From Paracoccaceae bacterium (GTDB lineage Bacteria > Pseudomonadota > Alphaproteobacteria > Rhodobacterales > Rhodobacteraceae), in the NCBI GenBank assembly GCA_022822495.1, contig JAJEBQ010000056.1, positions 1 through 64,000 on the forward strand: a stretch of DNA of 64,000 nucleotides. The letters run 5' to 3'. Below are positions 9,492-18,758 of this stretch, one piece after another. The first letter of the stretch is position 1; each line of letters begins with the position of its first letter. A program made the translations under genes and the position numbers. The notes under the pieces are model-generated. The model did not search any database. It saw only the letters and a program-made list of their open reading frames with translations, and was not told the DNA's origin.

Positions 9492-9591
9492 TGAAAATAT
9501 GTATCCTGGTTGTCATTAAAAAAAGTAGTAATTTGGATTTTGTATTAGCAAACCGATTATACAGAGATTTATTTGAAAAAGTAAATTTGTG

Positions 9592-10572
9592 ATGCAACCG
9601 AACTCTGACGAAATTGATCAACAGATTAGACTCAAGGCTTTTGAACATATTTCAAAGCTTCCTGATCATGGTGGTGTTTTGCATTATAGTCAACTGGACC
9701 TTGGTTTCTATTTTCGAGGCAAAAGAATAACCCTTCATAACCGTCAAAAGGGCATCCATAAACCTCAGCAAATGAAGTCACTTTTATCCATTAAGACTGT
9801 TTTTCCCAAGTCTCTAAAACAGGCCACATATCGTGATCAAATTGAAGTCTATAACCAAATTTATGAGGGCGCTGAACAATTGGATTACTCCTTTATGGGT
9901 ACGAATCCCAAAGCCTCGGAAAACTTGCATCTTTTAAGGGCCTATGAGAACAGAATTCCAATCATCTATTTCATCGGTACAGATAATGGTTATTATCTTG
10001 CTGAATTCCCAGTGTATATTGTTGGTTGGGATGACCACAAATTAGAAGCTAAAGTTTCATTCGGTAAGATTGCTGAAATTCAAAACTTGCAGCTTCCAGG
10101 AGCAAGTCCAGATCTAACCCCAATTGAAAGAAAATATACGCATACGACCGTGAAAATGAGGATTCACCAGCCAAGATTTAGGGCTGCCGTGATGGATGCC
10201 TATAAAAACAGGTGTGCCATCACAGGGTTTCCAGAACCACGTTCAACTCAGCCACAACATAAGGTGCCATTAATTGACGTTGCACACATTGTTGAAGACA
10301 AAAACCCAAAATTTGGGCAGCCAGAAGTCAGAAACGGTTTGCCCTTAACCAAATTACACCATGCTGCTTATGATGCCAAACTGATAGGAATAGATTCCAA
10401 TTACAAATTGCATGTTTCAAAAACACTGTGGGACATCAAGGATGGTCAAACACTGGAATTACTTAAAAGCATGCAGGGTCAGCACCTGAAATTACCTTCC
10501 AACCGTAAACACTACCCCGATCCTGAAAGACTTAGATACAAATTCAAGCAGTTTGAGGAAGTCGCAAGATAG
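9592..10572 (+). CDS. HNH endonuclease (COG3440-type putative restriction nuclease)
   Basis: About 326 aa; GTG 9589 and ATG 9592 are both usable and the ATG is preferred. The C-terminal half has the HNH core: YKNRCAITGF, then VPLIDVAHIV, then RNGLPLTKLHHAAYD, with the paired His/Asn residues expected of a beta-beta-alpha metal nuclease. The N-terminal half (about 1-190) is a specificity-like region found in COG3440 proteins described as putative restriction endonucleases. No methyltransferase or other restriction subunit is nearby, so it may be a stand-alone modification-dependent nuclease; that is an inference. It is divergent from the SprT-like gene. Confidence 0.85.
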   Translation: MQPNSDEIDQQIRLKAFEHISKLPDHGGVLHYSQLDLGFYFRGKRITLHNRQKGIHKPQQMKSLLSIKTVFPKSLKQATYRDQIEVYNQIYEGAEQLDYSFMGTNPKASENLHLLRAYENRIPIIYFIGTDNGYYLAEFPVYIVGWDDHKLEAKVSFGKIAEIQNLQLPGASPDLTPIERKYTHTTVKMRIHQPRFRAAVMDAYKNRCAITGFPEPRSTQPQHKVPLIDVAHIVEDKNPKFGQPEVRNGLPLTKLHHAAYDAKLIGIDSNYKLHVSKTLWDIKDGQTLELLKSMQGQHLKLPSNRKHYPDPERLRYKFKQFEEVAR

Positions 10573-10736
10573 GGTATCACATTCAAACCCTTTGCAATGG
10601 GCACCAAAATTACGCCAGAGTTTGTTAATTTCCTTTGAAGTTTCTTTACTGATGATTATAAACCCTATTGGTTAAGTGCCGGGTCAGTGAATGAATTTTC
10701 TGATTTGGATTTTTTTTAACTTTAAGAGAGAATGCT

Positions 10737-11738
10737 ATGAGAATTATTGCAACATTTTTATTAACAGCAGCTTTGTCACTGCCTTTTGGTTTGGCCATGG
10801 CGAGTTGTGACCCTGGTGAAATGATCATAAAATTCAGCCATGTTACAAATACTGACAAGCATCCAAAAGGGATTGCAGCGACACTTTTGCAAGAAAGAGT
10901 TAACAAGGAAATGAATGGAGTGGCATGCATGGAGGTTTTCCCCAATTCCACCCTGTATAACGATGATGTTGTTCTGGAAGCCATGCTGCAAGGGGATGTA
11001 CAGCTAGCTGCACCCTCCTTGTCAAAATTTGAGAAATTCACCAAGCAATTTAGAATTTTTGACTTGCCCTTCATGTTCAAGAATATTGAAGCTGTTGATG
11101 CATTTCAGCAATCAGAAACTGGTTCAGCAATGAAAAACTCCATGCAGCGACGTGGCCTTGTTGGTCTCGAATTCTGGCATAATGGTCTCAAGCAGTTTTC
11201 GGCAAACAAACCATTGGTTAACCCTGAAGATGCCCAAGGGTTAAAATTCAGGGTACAAAAATCTGATGTACTGGTCGCCCAGATCGAAGCCTTGGGAGCG
11301 TCTGCCCAACCAATGGCCTTTTCGGAGGTTTATGGTGCCTTGCAAACAGGTGTGGTCGATGGGCAGGAAAATACTTGGTCAAACATTTATGGTCGAAAGT
11401 TCTTTGAGGTACAAGATGGTATAACCGAAACCAACCATGGTATTATCGACTATCTGGTTGTAACCTCGGTAGACTGGTGGGAGGGTCTTGATGCCGATGT
11501 TCGAAACCAATTATCTCAGATCCTCCGGGAAGTTACCGAACAAAGAAATGGCGAAGCATTTGCGGTAAATGAAGGTGCCAAACAGGCCATCATTGCTGCT
11601 GGTCACACGGTCCGTACCCTGACAGATGAACAGCGACAAGCTTGGGTAGATGCCATGTTTGGTGTATGGGGACAGTTTGAAGATGATGTCGGTGCAGAGA
11701 ACATAGCTGCTGCCCAAGAAATCAACGCAATGTATTAA
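10737..11738 (+). CDS. dctP: TRAP transporter periplasmic substrate-binding protein
   Basis: 333 aa with a clear signal peptide ending about residue 22 (hydrophobic run then AMAS-C). The DctP fold is marked by IKFSHVT near the mature N-terminus, LKFRVQKSD and the conserved Arg that binds a carboxylate, and GALQTGVVDGQENTWSN in the C-terminal half. It captures an organic acid in the periplasm and passes it to DctQM. The three genes follow in the order P-Q-M. The substrate cannot be read directly; the next genes (D-aminoacylase, PLP enzyme, deacylase) suggest an N-acylated or D-amino acid. Confidence 0.93.
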   Translation: MRIIATFLLTAALSLPFGLAMASCDPGEMIIKFSHVTNTDKHPKGIAATLLQERVNKEMNGVACMEVFPNSTLYNDDVVLEAMLQGDVQLAAPSLSKFEKFTKQFRIFDLPFMFKNIEAVDAFQQSETGSAMKNSMQRRGLVGLEFWHNGLKQFSANKPLVNPEDAQGLKFRVQKSDVLVAQIEALGASAQPMAFSEVYGALQTGVVDGQENTWSNIYGRKFFEVQDGITETNHGIIDYLVVTSVDWWEGLDADVRNQLSQILREVTEQRNGEAFAVNEGAKQAIIAAGHTVRTLTDEQRQAWVDAMFGVWGQFEDDVGAENIAAAQEINAMY

Positions 11739-11751
11739 TCCTTAAATCAAC

Positions 11752-11785
11752 ACCAACCGCTTATATGAATAATCTAGCGGTTGGT
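11752..11785 (+). terminator. dctP-dctQ intergenic hairpin (attenuating terminator)
   Basis: A perfect 9-bp inverted repeat (11752-11760 with 11777-11785, ACCAACCGC and its complement) is followed within a few bases by seven T's (11792-11798), just before the ATG of dctQ. In this position it probably lets abundant binding-protein mRNA accumulate while only part of transcription continues into the membrane genes. The ratio-setting role is an inference from its placement. Confidence 0.75.
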
Positions 11786-11800
11786 TAAACCTTTTTTTAA

Positions 11801-12484
11801 ATGATAACCAAAGTGGGTGGTTTCTTTCATTCTGCTGGATTATTGGTGGACAAGTTTGAGAGAGTTTCAATTGCCTTGATTTTAGCTCTGATGACCGTTG
11901 TTACATTTGTCAACGTAGTGTTGAGGTATGTCTTTAACGACAGTTTAATCTGGGGGTTGGAAGTAACACTGGTTTTATTTGCCTGGCTGGTCCTGTTGGG
12001 AATTAGTCATTGTATAAAACTGTTTGCCCATATTGGGGTTGATTTTGTTTTAAACATGATAAATCCTAGATGGTGTAAGGTGTTTGGGGTAATCACCTCT
12101 ATCATCTGTATAGCCTACGCTTTGCTTTTACTTAAAGGTTCTTGGGATTATTGGGCCCCTTTCGCAGGACTTTATGAAACAACAGGTCACTGGTTCCCCA
12201 CTGGTTTAGACACGAACACCAGAGATAGAGCTTGGTATGAAACTGATCAAATCCCGATGCTTGATTTTCTTCGTTTTTTTGAACCACTATTGAATGCGGG
12301 GGAAGAGTATGAAAAACTCCCTCGTTTTATCCCCTACATAATCCTTCCACTGGCTTCATTGCTTATCTTAATTAGGTTTATCCAAGGTGGTTTAATGGTT
12401 TTGAATGGCAAGGTCAAAACTTTGATTGTCAGTCATGAAGGAGAAGACTCAAAAACAGTCAGTTCACCGATCAAGGGGGATTGA
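11801..12484 (+). CDS. dctQ: TRAP transporter small permease
   Basis: 227 aa with four predicted membrane segments (about residues 22-45, 55-75, 90-115 and 165-190). It belongs to the DctQ family; the motif VLRYVFNDSLIWGLEVT after the first segment is typical. There is an unusually long loop between segments 3 and 4 (about residues 118-165, starting SWDYWAPFAGLYETTG), seen in a subgroup of DctQ proteins. It forms the membrane complex with DctM and is needed for Na+-driven uptake of the DctP-bound ligand. It stops 4 bases before the GTG of dctM. Confidence 0.9.
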   Translation: MITKVGGFFHSAGLLVDKFERVSIALILALMTVVTFVNVVLRYVFNDSLIWGLEVTLVLFAWLVLLGISHCIKLFAHIGVDFVLNMINPRWCKVFGVITSIICIAYALLLLKGSWDYWAPFAGLYETTGHWFPTGLDTNTRDRAWYETDQIPMLDFLRFFEPLLNAGEEYEKLPRFIPYIILPLASLLILIRFIQGGLMVLNGKVKTLIVSHEGEDSKTVSSPIKGD

Positions 12485-12488
12485 TTAG

Positions 12489-13865
12489 GTGTCTGTAGTA
12501 ATCCTTTTTGTCATGATAATTGGCCTATTGATCTTTGGTGTGCCAATTGCCGTATCCTTGGGTTTTTCATCAATCATTTTTCTGCTCGTTCTATCTGATG
12601 CGTCACTTGCATCAATAGCGCAGTCTCTCTATCAGGCTATGGCAGGTCACTATACACTATTGGCCATCCCCTTCTTCATTCTTGCCTCCAGTTTCATGTC
12701 AACCGGCGGTGTCGCCAGAAGAATCATCAGATTTTCCATCGCGGTGGTTGGACATTTTCCAGGAGGGTTAGCCATTGCCGGGGTTTTTGCTTGCATGATG
12801 TTTGCGGCTCTCTCAGGATCTTCCCCCGCTACAGTTATTGCCATCGGCCCCATAGTAATCGGCGGAATGATTCAGGTTGGATACTCTAAGGATTTTGCTG
12901 CCGGTGTCATATGTAATGCTGGAACCTTGGGGATATTGATTCCCCCTTCAATAGTAATGGTGGTTTATGCATCAGCTACGGATGTATCCATTGGTCGTAT
13001 GTTTCTGGCTGGAATCATTCCTGGATTGCTGGCAGGTTTGATGCTCATGGTTACGATATTTGTGATAGCTGTGATCAGGAAAATGCCGAAGGAGCAGTGG
13101 AAGGGATGGTATGAGATTTTTGCCTCCGGCTGGGATGCTTCATGGGGGTTGTTACTCATTATTATTATTCTGGGGGGAATATATGGGGGATTATTTACCC
13201 CAACCGAAGCCGCAGCCGTTGCCGCCGTCTATTCCTTTCTGATCGCTACTTTTGTATATCGTGATATGGGGCCTCTTGCTGAAACGAATGGTGGAATCAA
13301 AAGCACAATTTTTTCAAAACCATCTTCGCTCATTACCGTTTTCTTTCATCAAGATACCATCAATACGCTCTATCAAGCGGGTAAATTGACGATTACCTTG
13401 ATGTTCATAATTGCCAATGCCTTGATCCTGAAACATGTATTAACAGATCAACAGGTTCCTCAGCATGTTGCTGCCTATATGTTACAGGCAGGCCTAGGCC
13501 CAATCATGTTCCTGATAATTGTGAATGTCATACTCCTTATTGGTGGACAATTCATGGAACCATCAGGACTCTTGATTATTGTTGCACCTCTTGTATTTCC
13601 AATCGCCATAGAATTGGGAATAGATCCAATACACCTGGGTATAATCATGGTTGTTAATATGGAAATCGGCATGGTTACACCTCCTGTGGGACTAAATCTA
13701 TTTGTAACTTCTGGTGTGGCTGGGATGTCAGTTATGAGGGTTGTCCGGGCAGCGTTCCCATTTTTGGGAATTTTAATGATCTTTTTGATCCTTGTTACCT
13801 ATGTTCCCTGGATATCAACTTACTTACCCACCTTGTTTATGGGGCCAGAAGTCATTCAACAGTAA
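12489..13865 (+). CDS. dctM: TRAP transporter large permease
   Basis: 458 aa with about 12 membrane segments, the usual DctM layout. Typical stretches are GVPIAVSLGFSS near the start, ALSGSSPATVIAIG and LGILIPPSIVMVVYAS in the first half, and GGLFTPTEAAAVAAVYSF and MEIGMVTPPVGLNLFV in the second. It is the transport channel of the TRAP system in the inner membrane. The start is GTG at 12489, 4 bases after the dctQ stop, so translational coupling is likely. An extra hydrophilic loop of about 40 residues lies between segments in the middle (about 255-300). Confidence 0.93.
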   Translation: MSVVILFVMIIGLLIFGVPIAVSLGFSSIIFLLVLSDASLASIAQSLYQAMAGHYTLLAIPFFILASSFMSTGGVARRIIRFSIAVVGHFPGGLAIAGVFACMMFAALSGSSPATVIAIGPIVIGGMIQVGYSKDFAAGVICNAGTLGILIPPSIVMVVYASATDVSIGRMFLAGIIPGLLAGLMLMVTIFVIAVIRKMPKEQWKGWYEIFASGWDASWGLLLIIIILGGIYGGLFTPTEAAAVAAVYSFLIATFVYRDMGPLAETNGGIKSTIFSKPSSLITVFFHQDTINTLYQAGKLTITLMFIIANALILKHVLTDQQVPQHVAAYMLQAGLGPIMFLIIVNVILLIGGQFMEPSGLLIIVAPLVFPIAIELGIDPIHLGIIMVVNMEIGMVTPPVGLNLFVTSGVAGMSVMRVVRAAFPFLGILMIFLILVTYVPWISTYLPTLFMGPEVIQQ

Positions 13866-13982
13866 AAACAGTTTTCTCGTGCTAGTTTCAACATCATTGT
13901 TGGCATTAAAGTTTGTATGAAGGCCACTTTCCCTGTAAATACGATGTGAAGAAATGCACTTCTTTGTTGAAGGATAACCCAA

Positions 13983-15440
13983 TTGCCACATGTGGAAATT
14001 TTATTTCGCAACGCCTTGATTTTCGATGGAAGCGGGAAAAAACCCATAAAGGGTAATGTTGGTGTTTCGGACGATCGAATTACGTTTGTACAACCTAACA
14101 AAAAAAAGAACCAAGTCAGTTCAGAAATGGAATTTGATTTGGAAGGATTGGCCTTGGCACCAGGCTTTATTGATGCTCACACACATGACGATTATGCCGT
14201 TTTTGATACCCACAAGATATATCCTAAACTAACCCAAGGAGTTACCACCATTGTGGCCGGGAATTGTGGTATTTCACTCCCTCCTCTCGATCTGAATGGA
14301 ACAATACCGGTACCACCCATGAACCTGTTGGGTGATAGTGGTATTTATAGATTTCCATCCATGAAGTCTTACCGCGATGCTTTGGTAAAAAATCATCACG
14401 CTGTGAATATGGTCTATCTGATTGGACATTCAGCTTTGCGAATAAAGGTTATGAAGGATATCAATCGGGTGGCAACTTCAGATGAAACCATAATGATGCA
14501 TAATCTGTTGGCTCAAGCACTTGATGAAGGTGCAAGTGGTCTTTCGACAGGCCTCTTTTACCCTCCAAACAAAGCTGCTAATGAAAATGAAGTCATTGGG
14601 GTGGCCAGTGCCATGAGAAATAAACGGGGTATTTATACAACACATATGAGAGATGAAGGTGATGATGTACTAAAAAGTATTGAAGAATCTGTCTCTACTG
14701 CCAGCAAGGCTGGTGTTCCACTGCTTATTTCACATCATAAATGCACAGGTCAACAAAATTGGGGTAAAACAAGAGAAACCTTGAAAGTTCTCGAAGGAAA
14801 TTCGAACGCGCCACCACTCAACTTTGATGTTTATCCCTACACAGCCGGGTCCACGGTTTTGCATGAGGATCAGGTGAGTGAAGAGACCAGAATAATGGTC
14901 ACCTGGTCACAATCACATCCTGAACGTACTGGCCAGGAGTTGAGCAAGATAGCTGAGGAATGGGGTGTTTCCTGCAAGGAGGCGGCGGTTAGATTAAAGC
15001 CGGCCGGGGCGATTTATTTTCAGATGCATGAGGAAGATGTTCGTCGGTTGTTGAAATCGGACATAGCCATCATTGGTTCGGATGGTATACCTGAAGATGA
15101 ACATCCCCATCCCAGGCTATGGGGCACATTCCCCAGAATAATTGGTCATTACGCAAGGGATCTTGGATTGCTAAGTATGACCGAGGCCATTCATAAAATG
15201 ACCGGATTACCTGCTCAGGTATTTGGATTAAGATGGCGAGGGAAAATTGCTCCAAATTATTTTGCTGATTTGGTTATTTTTGATCCCGATTTGATTATTG
15301 ATAAAGCTGACTATCAAAATCCAAAATTACCAAGTGAGGGCATAAATTCGGTTTGGGTGAATGGGCGGGAAACACTTAAGGCCGAGAAAATTGTCAACGC
15401 GGATGCAGGATATTTTCTGAAAGCTGATTTTGCTGGCTAA
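13983..15440 (+). CDS. N-acyl-D-amino-acid deacylase (D-aminoacylase family)
   Basis: 485 aa. The start is TTG at 13983, with AAGGAT 9 bases upstream. Amidohydrolase motifs: GFIDAHTHDD (H66, H68), Cys95 in AGNCG (the metal ligand typical of D-aminoacylases), then GASGLSTGLFY, THMRDEG, LISHHKC and the late Asp in IGSDGIPED. Enzymes of this family remove the acyl group from N-acyl-D-amino acids using zinc. It follows the TRAP transporter on the same strand, 117 bases after dctM, which points to breakdown of the imported substrate. A related hydantoinase-like specificity is possible, but the Cys ligand favours D-aminoacylase. Confidence 0.9.
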   Translation: MPHVEILFRNALIFDGSGKKPIKGNVGVSDDRITFVQPNKKKNQVSSEMEFDLEGLALAPGFIDAHTHDDYAVFDTHKIYPKLTQGVTTIVAGNCGISLPPLDLNGTIPVPPMNLLGDSGIYRFPSMKSYRDALVKNHHAVNMVYLIGHSALRIKVMKDINRVATSDETIMMHNLLAQALDEGASGLSTGLFYPPNKAANENEVIGVASAMRNKRGIYTTHMRDEGDDVLKSIEESVSTASKAGVPLLISHHKCTGQQNWGKTRETLKVLEGNSNAPPLNFDVYPYTAGSTVLHEDQVSEETRIMVTWSQSHPERTGQELSKIAEEWGVSCKEAAVRLKPAGAIYFQMHEEDVRRLLKSDIAIIGSDGIPEDEHPHPRLWGTFPRIIGHYARDLGLLSMTEAIHKMTGLPAQVFGLRWRGKIAPNYFADLVIFDPDLIIDKADYQNPKLPSEGINSVWVNGRETLKAEKIVNADAGYFLKADFAG

Positions 15441-15448
15441 TTTTTTTG

Positions 15449-16555
15449 CTACGATACTCTTCCCCGGGCAGAAACCTTAACCATCCCCAGAATTTCTCCA
15501 TCCAACTTAATGGCAACATGGTCGAAAAGGTTAATTACCGGACAAACATGATTAGGAAGTATTTGAATCTGGTCGCCTATTTTATAGTTTTTTTCTGCAT
15601 CCACTAAATCCATTTGCCCGTGCTCTTCGGTAAGTTTACTTATCCTCAAATGCGTTTGAGGGTCAACGCCATATCCATCCAAACCGACAAGATCGCTTGT
15701 CAATGATTTGGAACCTGCATCCAAAATTAGCCTATCATTGGTGGGTTTTGAAACAATCGTTGCTAATACCCGGACGGCACAATCACGGAGTGTACAACAA
15801 CCATTTTGTAAAGTCATACGATCATAAAACACATAAGTCCCTGTTCGGTATTCAGTTATTACATCCAAACCTTCATTTGAATAGAGGTCTGTTGTTCCGC
15901 CAGAGGAGATAATTTCCACGGTAATACCATTTTCTGTAAGGGCACTTCGAAAATCTGATAAAATTGAAGCGACCTGCTTTCTTTTCCCTGAAGGTGGATA
16001 GGTCATCAAGCCTTTGAAACGCAAATTTGAACTGGAAACGATGGTTCTTGCCAATTTCAATACCTGAAGGGCATGACCAAGTCCGTTTCTTTCGTCTCCG
16101 GTATCGCATTCGATAAGCAAATCCAGAGTTAGATTGTTCGCGGCAGCTGCAGAATTCAACTGATTCACACAAAACTCATTATCAGCAACCAAGGTCAGAT
16201 GAGCTTTTCGTGCCAATTTAACCAATCGTTCAAGTTTTCTTTGGCCGATAATATTGTAGGCAACCATAATATCCTGAATTCCTGCCTCGGCCATAACTTC
16301 CGCTTCTCCGAGTTTTTGAACGGTAATGCCACAAGCACCCAATCTTAATTGGATTTTGGCCAGAGGAATCATCTTGTGGGTTTTAATGTGTGGTCGGAAG
16401 GTTATTCCCAATTTGTCAAAATGACTTTGGGCCTTTACCAGGTTATTTAGAACAATGCCAAGATCAATCACCGGTATAGGTGTATCAAGGTGTACCAAGT
16501 CAGACGGTTTATCCTGAAAGTTGAAATATGATATTGCTTCCTGCGGTGTAATCAT
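15449..16555 (-). CDS. D-threonine aldolase / D-serine dehydratase-like PLP enzyme
   Basis: 368 aa, fold-type III PLP family. The PLP lysine lies in RPHIKTHK near the N-terminus, with TPIPVIDL ahead of it; NRLILDAGSKSLTSD and the C-terminal PNHVCPVINL fit the DSD1/D-threonine aldolase domain in which His and Cys bind a divalent metal beside PLP. Expected reactions are retro-aldol cleavage of D-threonine or D-3-hydroxy amino acids, or dehydration of D-serine. It is convergent with the D-aminoacylase (8 bases apart) and its product chemistry fits the release of D-amino acids by that enzyme. The substrate is not determined by the sequence. Confidence 0.88.
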   Translation of the reverse strand: MITPQEAISYFNFQDKPSDLVHLDTPIPVIDLGIVLNNLVKAQSHFDKLGITFRPHIKTHKMIPLAKIQLRLGACGITVQKLGEAEVMAEAGIQDIMVAYNIIGQRKLERLVKLARKAHLTLVADNEFCVNQLNSAAAANNLTLDLLIECDTGDERNGLGHALQVLKLARTIVSSSNLRFKGLMTYPPSGKRKQVASILSDFRSALTENGITVEIISSGGTTDLYSNEGLDVITEYRTGTYVFYDRMTLQNGCCTLRDCAVRVLATIVSKPTNDRLILDAGSKSLTSDLVGLDGYGVDPQTHLRISKLTEEHGQMDLVDAEKNYKIGDQIQILPNHVCPVINLFDHVAIKLDGEILGMVKVSARGRVS

Positions 16556-16634
16556 TCAAAGTTAACAGTATAGAATTTGGATTTTAAAGCCATTTAAATG
16601 ACCAGCTTAAAGGTACACTATATTTTAATGTACT

Positions 16635-17702
16635 ATGAAAACGGATTCAATTTTTGATCAGGAACAACGGATGTCCACAAAACACGTATCAGTTGCAATA
16701 GATTGGAAAAAGGAAGGAAAACAAGTAGGTGATATAAGGGTTCAATGGTCGGATAATTTGGTTCCTTTGGGATACCATTCGGTCCCAATCGTATATTTTA
16801 ACCAGGGAAAGGGCCCCAAAATATTGTTGATTGGAGGAGTACACGGCGATGAGTTTGAGGGACCTTCGTCATTGATGCGGCTTGTTCAGGATATTGAACC
16901 AAAGAAGGTCACAGGTAAAATAATCATTATACCCGCCCTTAATCGACCAGCCATTTCGGTTTCTGAGAGAAATTCACACTTGGATGGTAAAAATCTGAAC
17001 AGGGTATTTCCGGGCAAGGAAAATGGAACTCCCACAGACCTTATAAGTTATCATATAGAAAAAGTTGTTTTACCCGATTGTGATGTGGTTATTGATCTTC
17101 ATTCTGGTGGGAAGGCGTACTACTTTTCTCCTTGTACACTTGTTACAGATGTGGCTGACCAAGATGTCTTACAAGCAAGCTTGGCAATGGCAAGAGAGTT
17201 CGCATTACCAACGTTATGGAAATTAGGAGAACATAATGATGATCGATCGGTCAATTCTGCTGCCGCACGTAATTCTGTACCAATGATTGCAGCTGAGTTG
17301 GGAGGAGGGGGTGGGAGTTCTCCTCAATGGACAAATGCTTCGGTGGAAGGTTTGTACAGATGTTTAAAACATTTGGGTGTGTATGATGCCATGTCGAGTA
17401 AAGATGTGGTTGCGGGTAAACGAATTGAACGCACGGTTCAAACCATGGATCTAAAACATAGCCTTAATGCCCCTGGTCGAGGACTTTTTGATCGTATGTG
17501 CAAAGCTGGGACTTACATCCAAAAAGGTGATATAGCTGGTTATTTCCATTGGCTTGAAGAACCTGAAAGACAATCATTAACATTGCAATTCCCAACTTCG
17601 GGGTTCATTTTAGCCCATATTAATCGGGGAATGGTAAATCGCGGCGAATTATTATACCTCATTACACAGGAAACGAAATTTAATTTTTTAAAATTCACCT
17701 GA
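16635..17702 (+). CDS. AstE/aspartoacylase-family deacylase (DoeB-like)
   Basis: 355 aa; an alternative in-frame ATG at 16671 would trim 12 residues. The zinc site is visible as GGVHGDEFEGP (His and Glu) and the later DLHSGG His; NSHLDGKNLNRVFPG supplies the conserved Asn-Arg substrate contacts. The C-terminal beta domain (about 265-355) is intact. Family enzymes release a carboxylic acid from N-acyl amino acids: succinylglutamate, aspartoacylate or, for DoeB, N-acetyl-diaminobutyrate in ectoine breakdown. No other ectoine gene is present here, so a role with the neighbouring D-amino-acid genes is more likely. This is an inference from neighbours. Confidence 0.85.
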   Translation: MKTDSIFDQEQRMSTKHVSVAIDWKKEGKQVGDIRVQWSDNLVPLGYHSVPIVYFNQGKGPKILLIGGVHGDEFEGPSSLMRLVQDIEPKKVTGKIIIIPALNRPAISVSERNSHLDGKNLNRVFPGKENGTPTDLISYHIEKVVLPDCDVVIDLHSGGKAYYFSPCTLVTDVADQDVLQASLAMAREFALPTLWKLGEHNDDRSVNSAAARNSVPMIAAELGGGGGSSPQWTNASVEGLYRCLKHLGVYDAMSSKDVVAGKRIERTVQTMDLKHSLNAPGRGLFDRMCKAGTYIQKGDIAGYFHWLEEPERQSLTLQFPTSGFILAHINRGMVNRGELLYLITQETKFNFLKFT

Positions 17703-17750
17703 CCCACTCGAAACAATGGGGTCCGAGCCTAAATAAAAGGTATTGGATGG

Positions 17751-17826
17751 TGGTGAGCCCGACAGGATTCGAACCTGTGACCAACTGATTAAAAGTCAGT
17801 TGCTCTACCAGCTGAGCTACGGGCCC
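17751..17826 (-). tRNA. tRNA-Lys (anticodon UUU)
   Basis: The reverse strand folds as a complete cloverleaf of 76 bases including an encoded CCA: acceptor GGGCCCG pairing with CGGGCTC by the end, D-loop AGCTCAGCTGGTAGAGC, anticodon loop with TTT and T-arm GGTTCGAATCC. The anticodon reads AAA and AAG as lysine. It is opposite in strand to its two neighbours. Confidence 0.97.
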
Positions 17827-17915
17827 ACAAATTTGAGGATATACGGTTAAAAATCGCTCTTTGACTAGCATTTAGGATGGCATAGGTCAAATTTAAAGAA
17901 GCAAAAGACAATACT

Positions 17916-18758
17916 ATGAAAAAACATTTTATACCCATTCAATTTATGAAAATGCATGGCTTGGGTAACGACTTTGTTGTCATTGATACCAGAAATCAGG
18001 CATTTGCGTCCACCAATCTTTTGGGTGAAACTCTTGCTGACCGTAGATTTGGAATTGGTTATGATCAATTGGTGCTAATTGAAGATAGCAAAGTGGCTTA
18101 TGCCAAGCTGGTTTTCTTTAATGCCGATGGGAGCAAATCAGCAACTTGTGGAAATGCCACGAGATGCGTGGGTAGGTACTTCCTGGACCAGGAAAACACA
18201 ACCGGTTTGAACCTTGAAACCGAAAGAGGTTTATTAGAATGTCTTGATGCCGGTAACGGTTTGTGTAGTGTAAACATGGGATTCCCGTTCCTAGATTGGA
18301 ATAACATACCATTGGCTGAGGGGATGGAAACTTTAGAACTTCCATTGGAAGGAAGACCCTGTGCCGTTGGGATGGGTAATCCACATTGTGTTTTTTTTGG
18401 ACCGGAGAATGAGAATTCGGACATTGAAGTTTTGGGACCAAAAATGGAAAACCATCCTTTATTTCCTGAACGTACCAATGTAGAAGTGGTGTGTTTTATG
18501 CCCAAACGTGATGAAATCAGGGTTAGAGTTTGGGAACGAGGTGTTGGCATAACCAAGGCTTCAGGCTCTGGTGCTTGTGCTGCTGCTGTCGCTACCATTA
18601 GGAGGCAACACACATCGAATCGGGTAAAAGTTAAACTTGATGGTGGGTATTTGGATATACACTGGAAAGGTGACGGTGTGTGGATGACAGGCCCAACTTC
18701 ACAGGTGTACACCGGCGTTTTTTCCAAAGAGTTTCAGGAGATGGTCATTGGCCCCTGA
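17916..18758 (+). CDS. dapF: Diaminopimelate epimerase (second active-site Cys replaced by Ser)
   Basis: 280 aa, normal length. It interconverts LL- and meso-diaminopimelate for lysine and peptidoglycan synthesis without cofactor, using two cysteines. The first, C78, is in FNADGSKSATCGNATRC, which matches the PROSITE-style signature. The second normally lies in ACG[TS]GAC; here residues 215-222 read ASGSGACA with Ser216 (codon TCA at 18561) in that position. The remaining contacts (MHGLGNDF, GMGNPHCVFF, ERTNVEVV) are intact. Whether Ser216 works, or C221 takes over, is unknown. The gene overlaps mtaB by 11 bases, so the two are translationally coupled. Confidence 0.9.
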   Translation: MKKHFIPIQFMKMHGLGNDFVVIDTRNQAFASTNLLGETLADRRFGIGYDQLVLIEDSKVAYAKLVFFNADGSKSATCGNATRCVGRYFLDQENTTGLNLETERGLLECLDAGNGLCSVNMGFPFLDWNNIPLAEGMETLELPLEGRPCAVGMGNPHCVFFGPENENSDIEVLGPKMENHPLFPERTNVEVVCFMPKRDEIRVRVWERGVGITKASGSGACAAAVATIRRQHTSNRVKVKLDGGYLDIHWKGDGVWMTGPTSQVYTGVFSKEFQEMVIGP

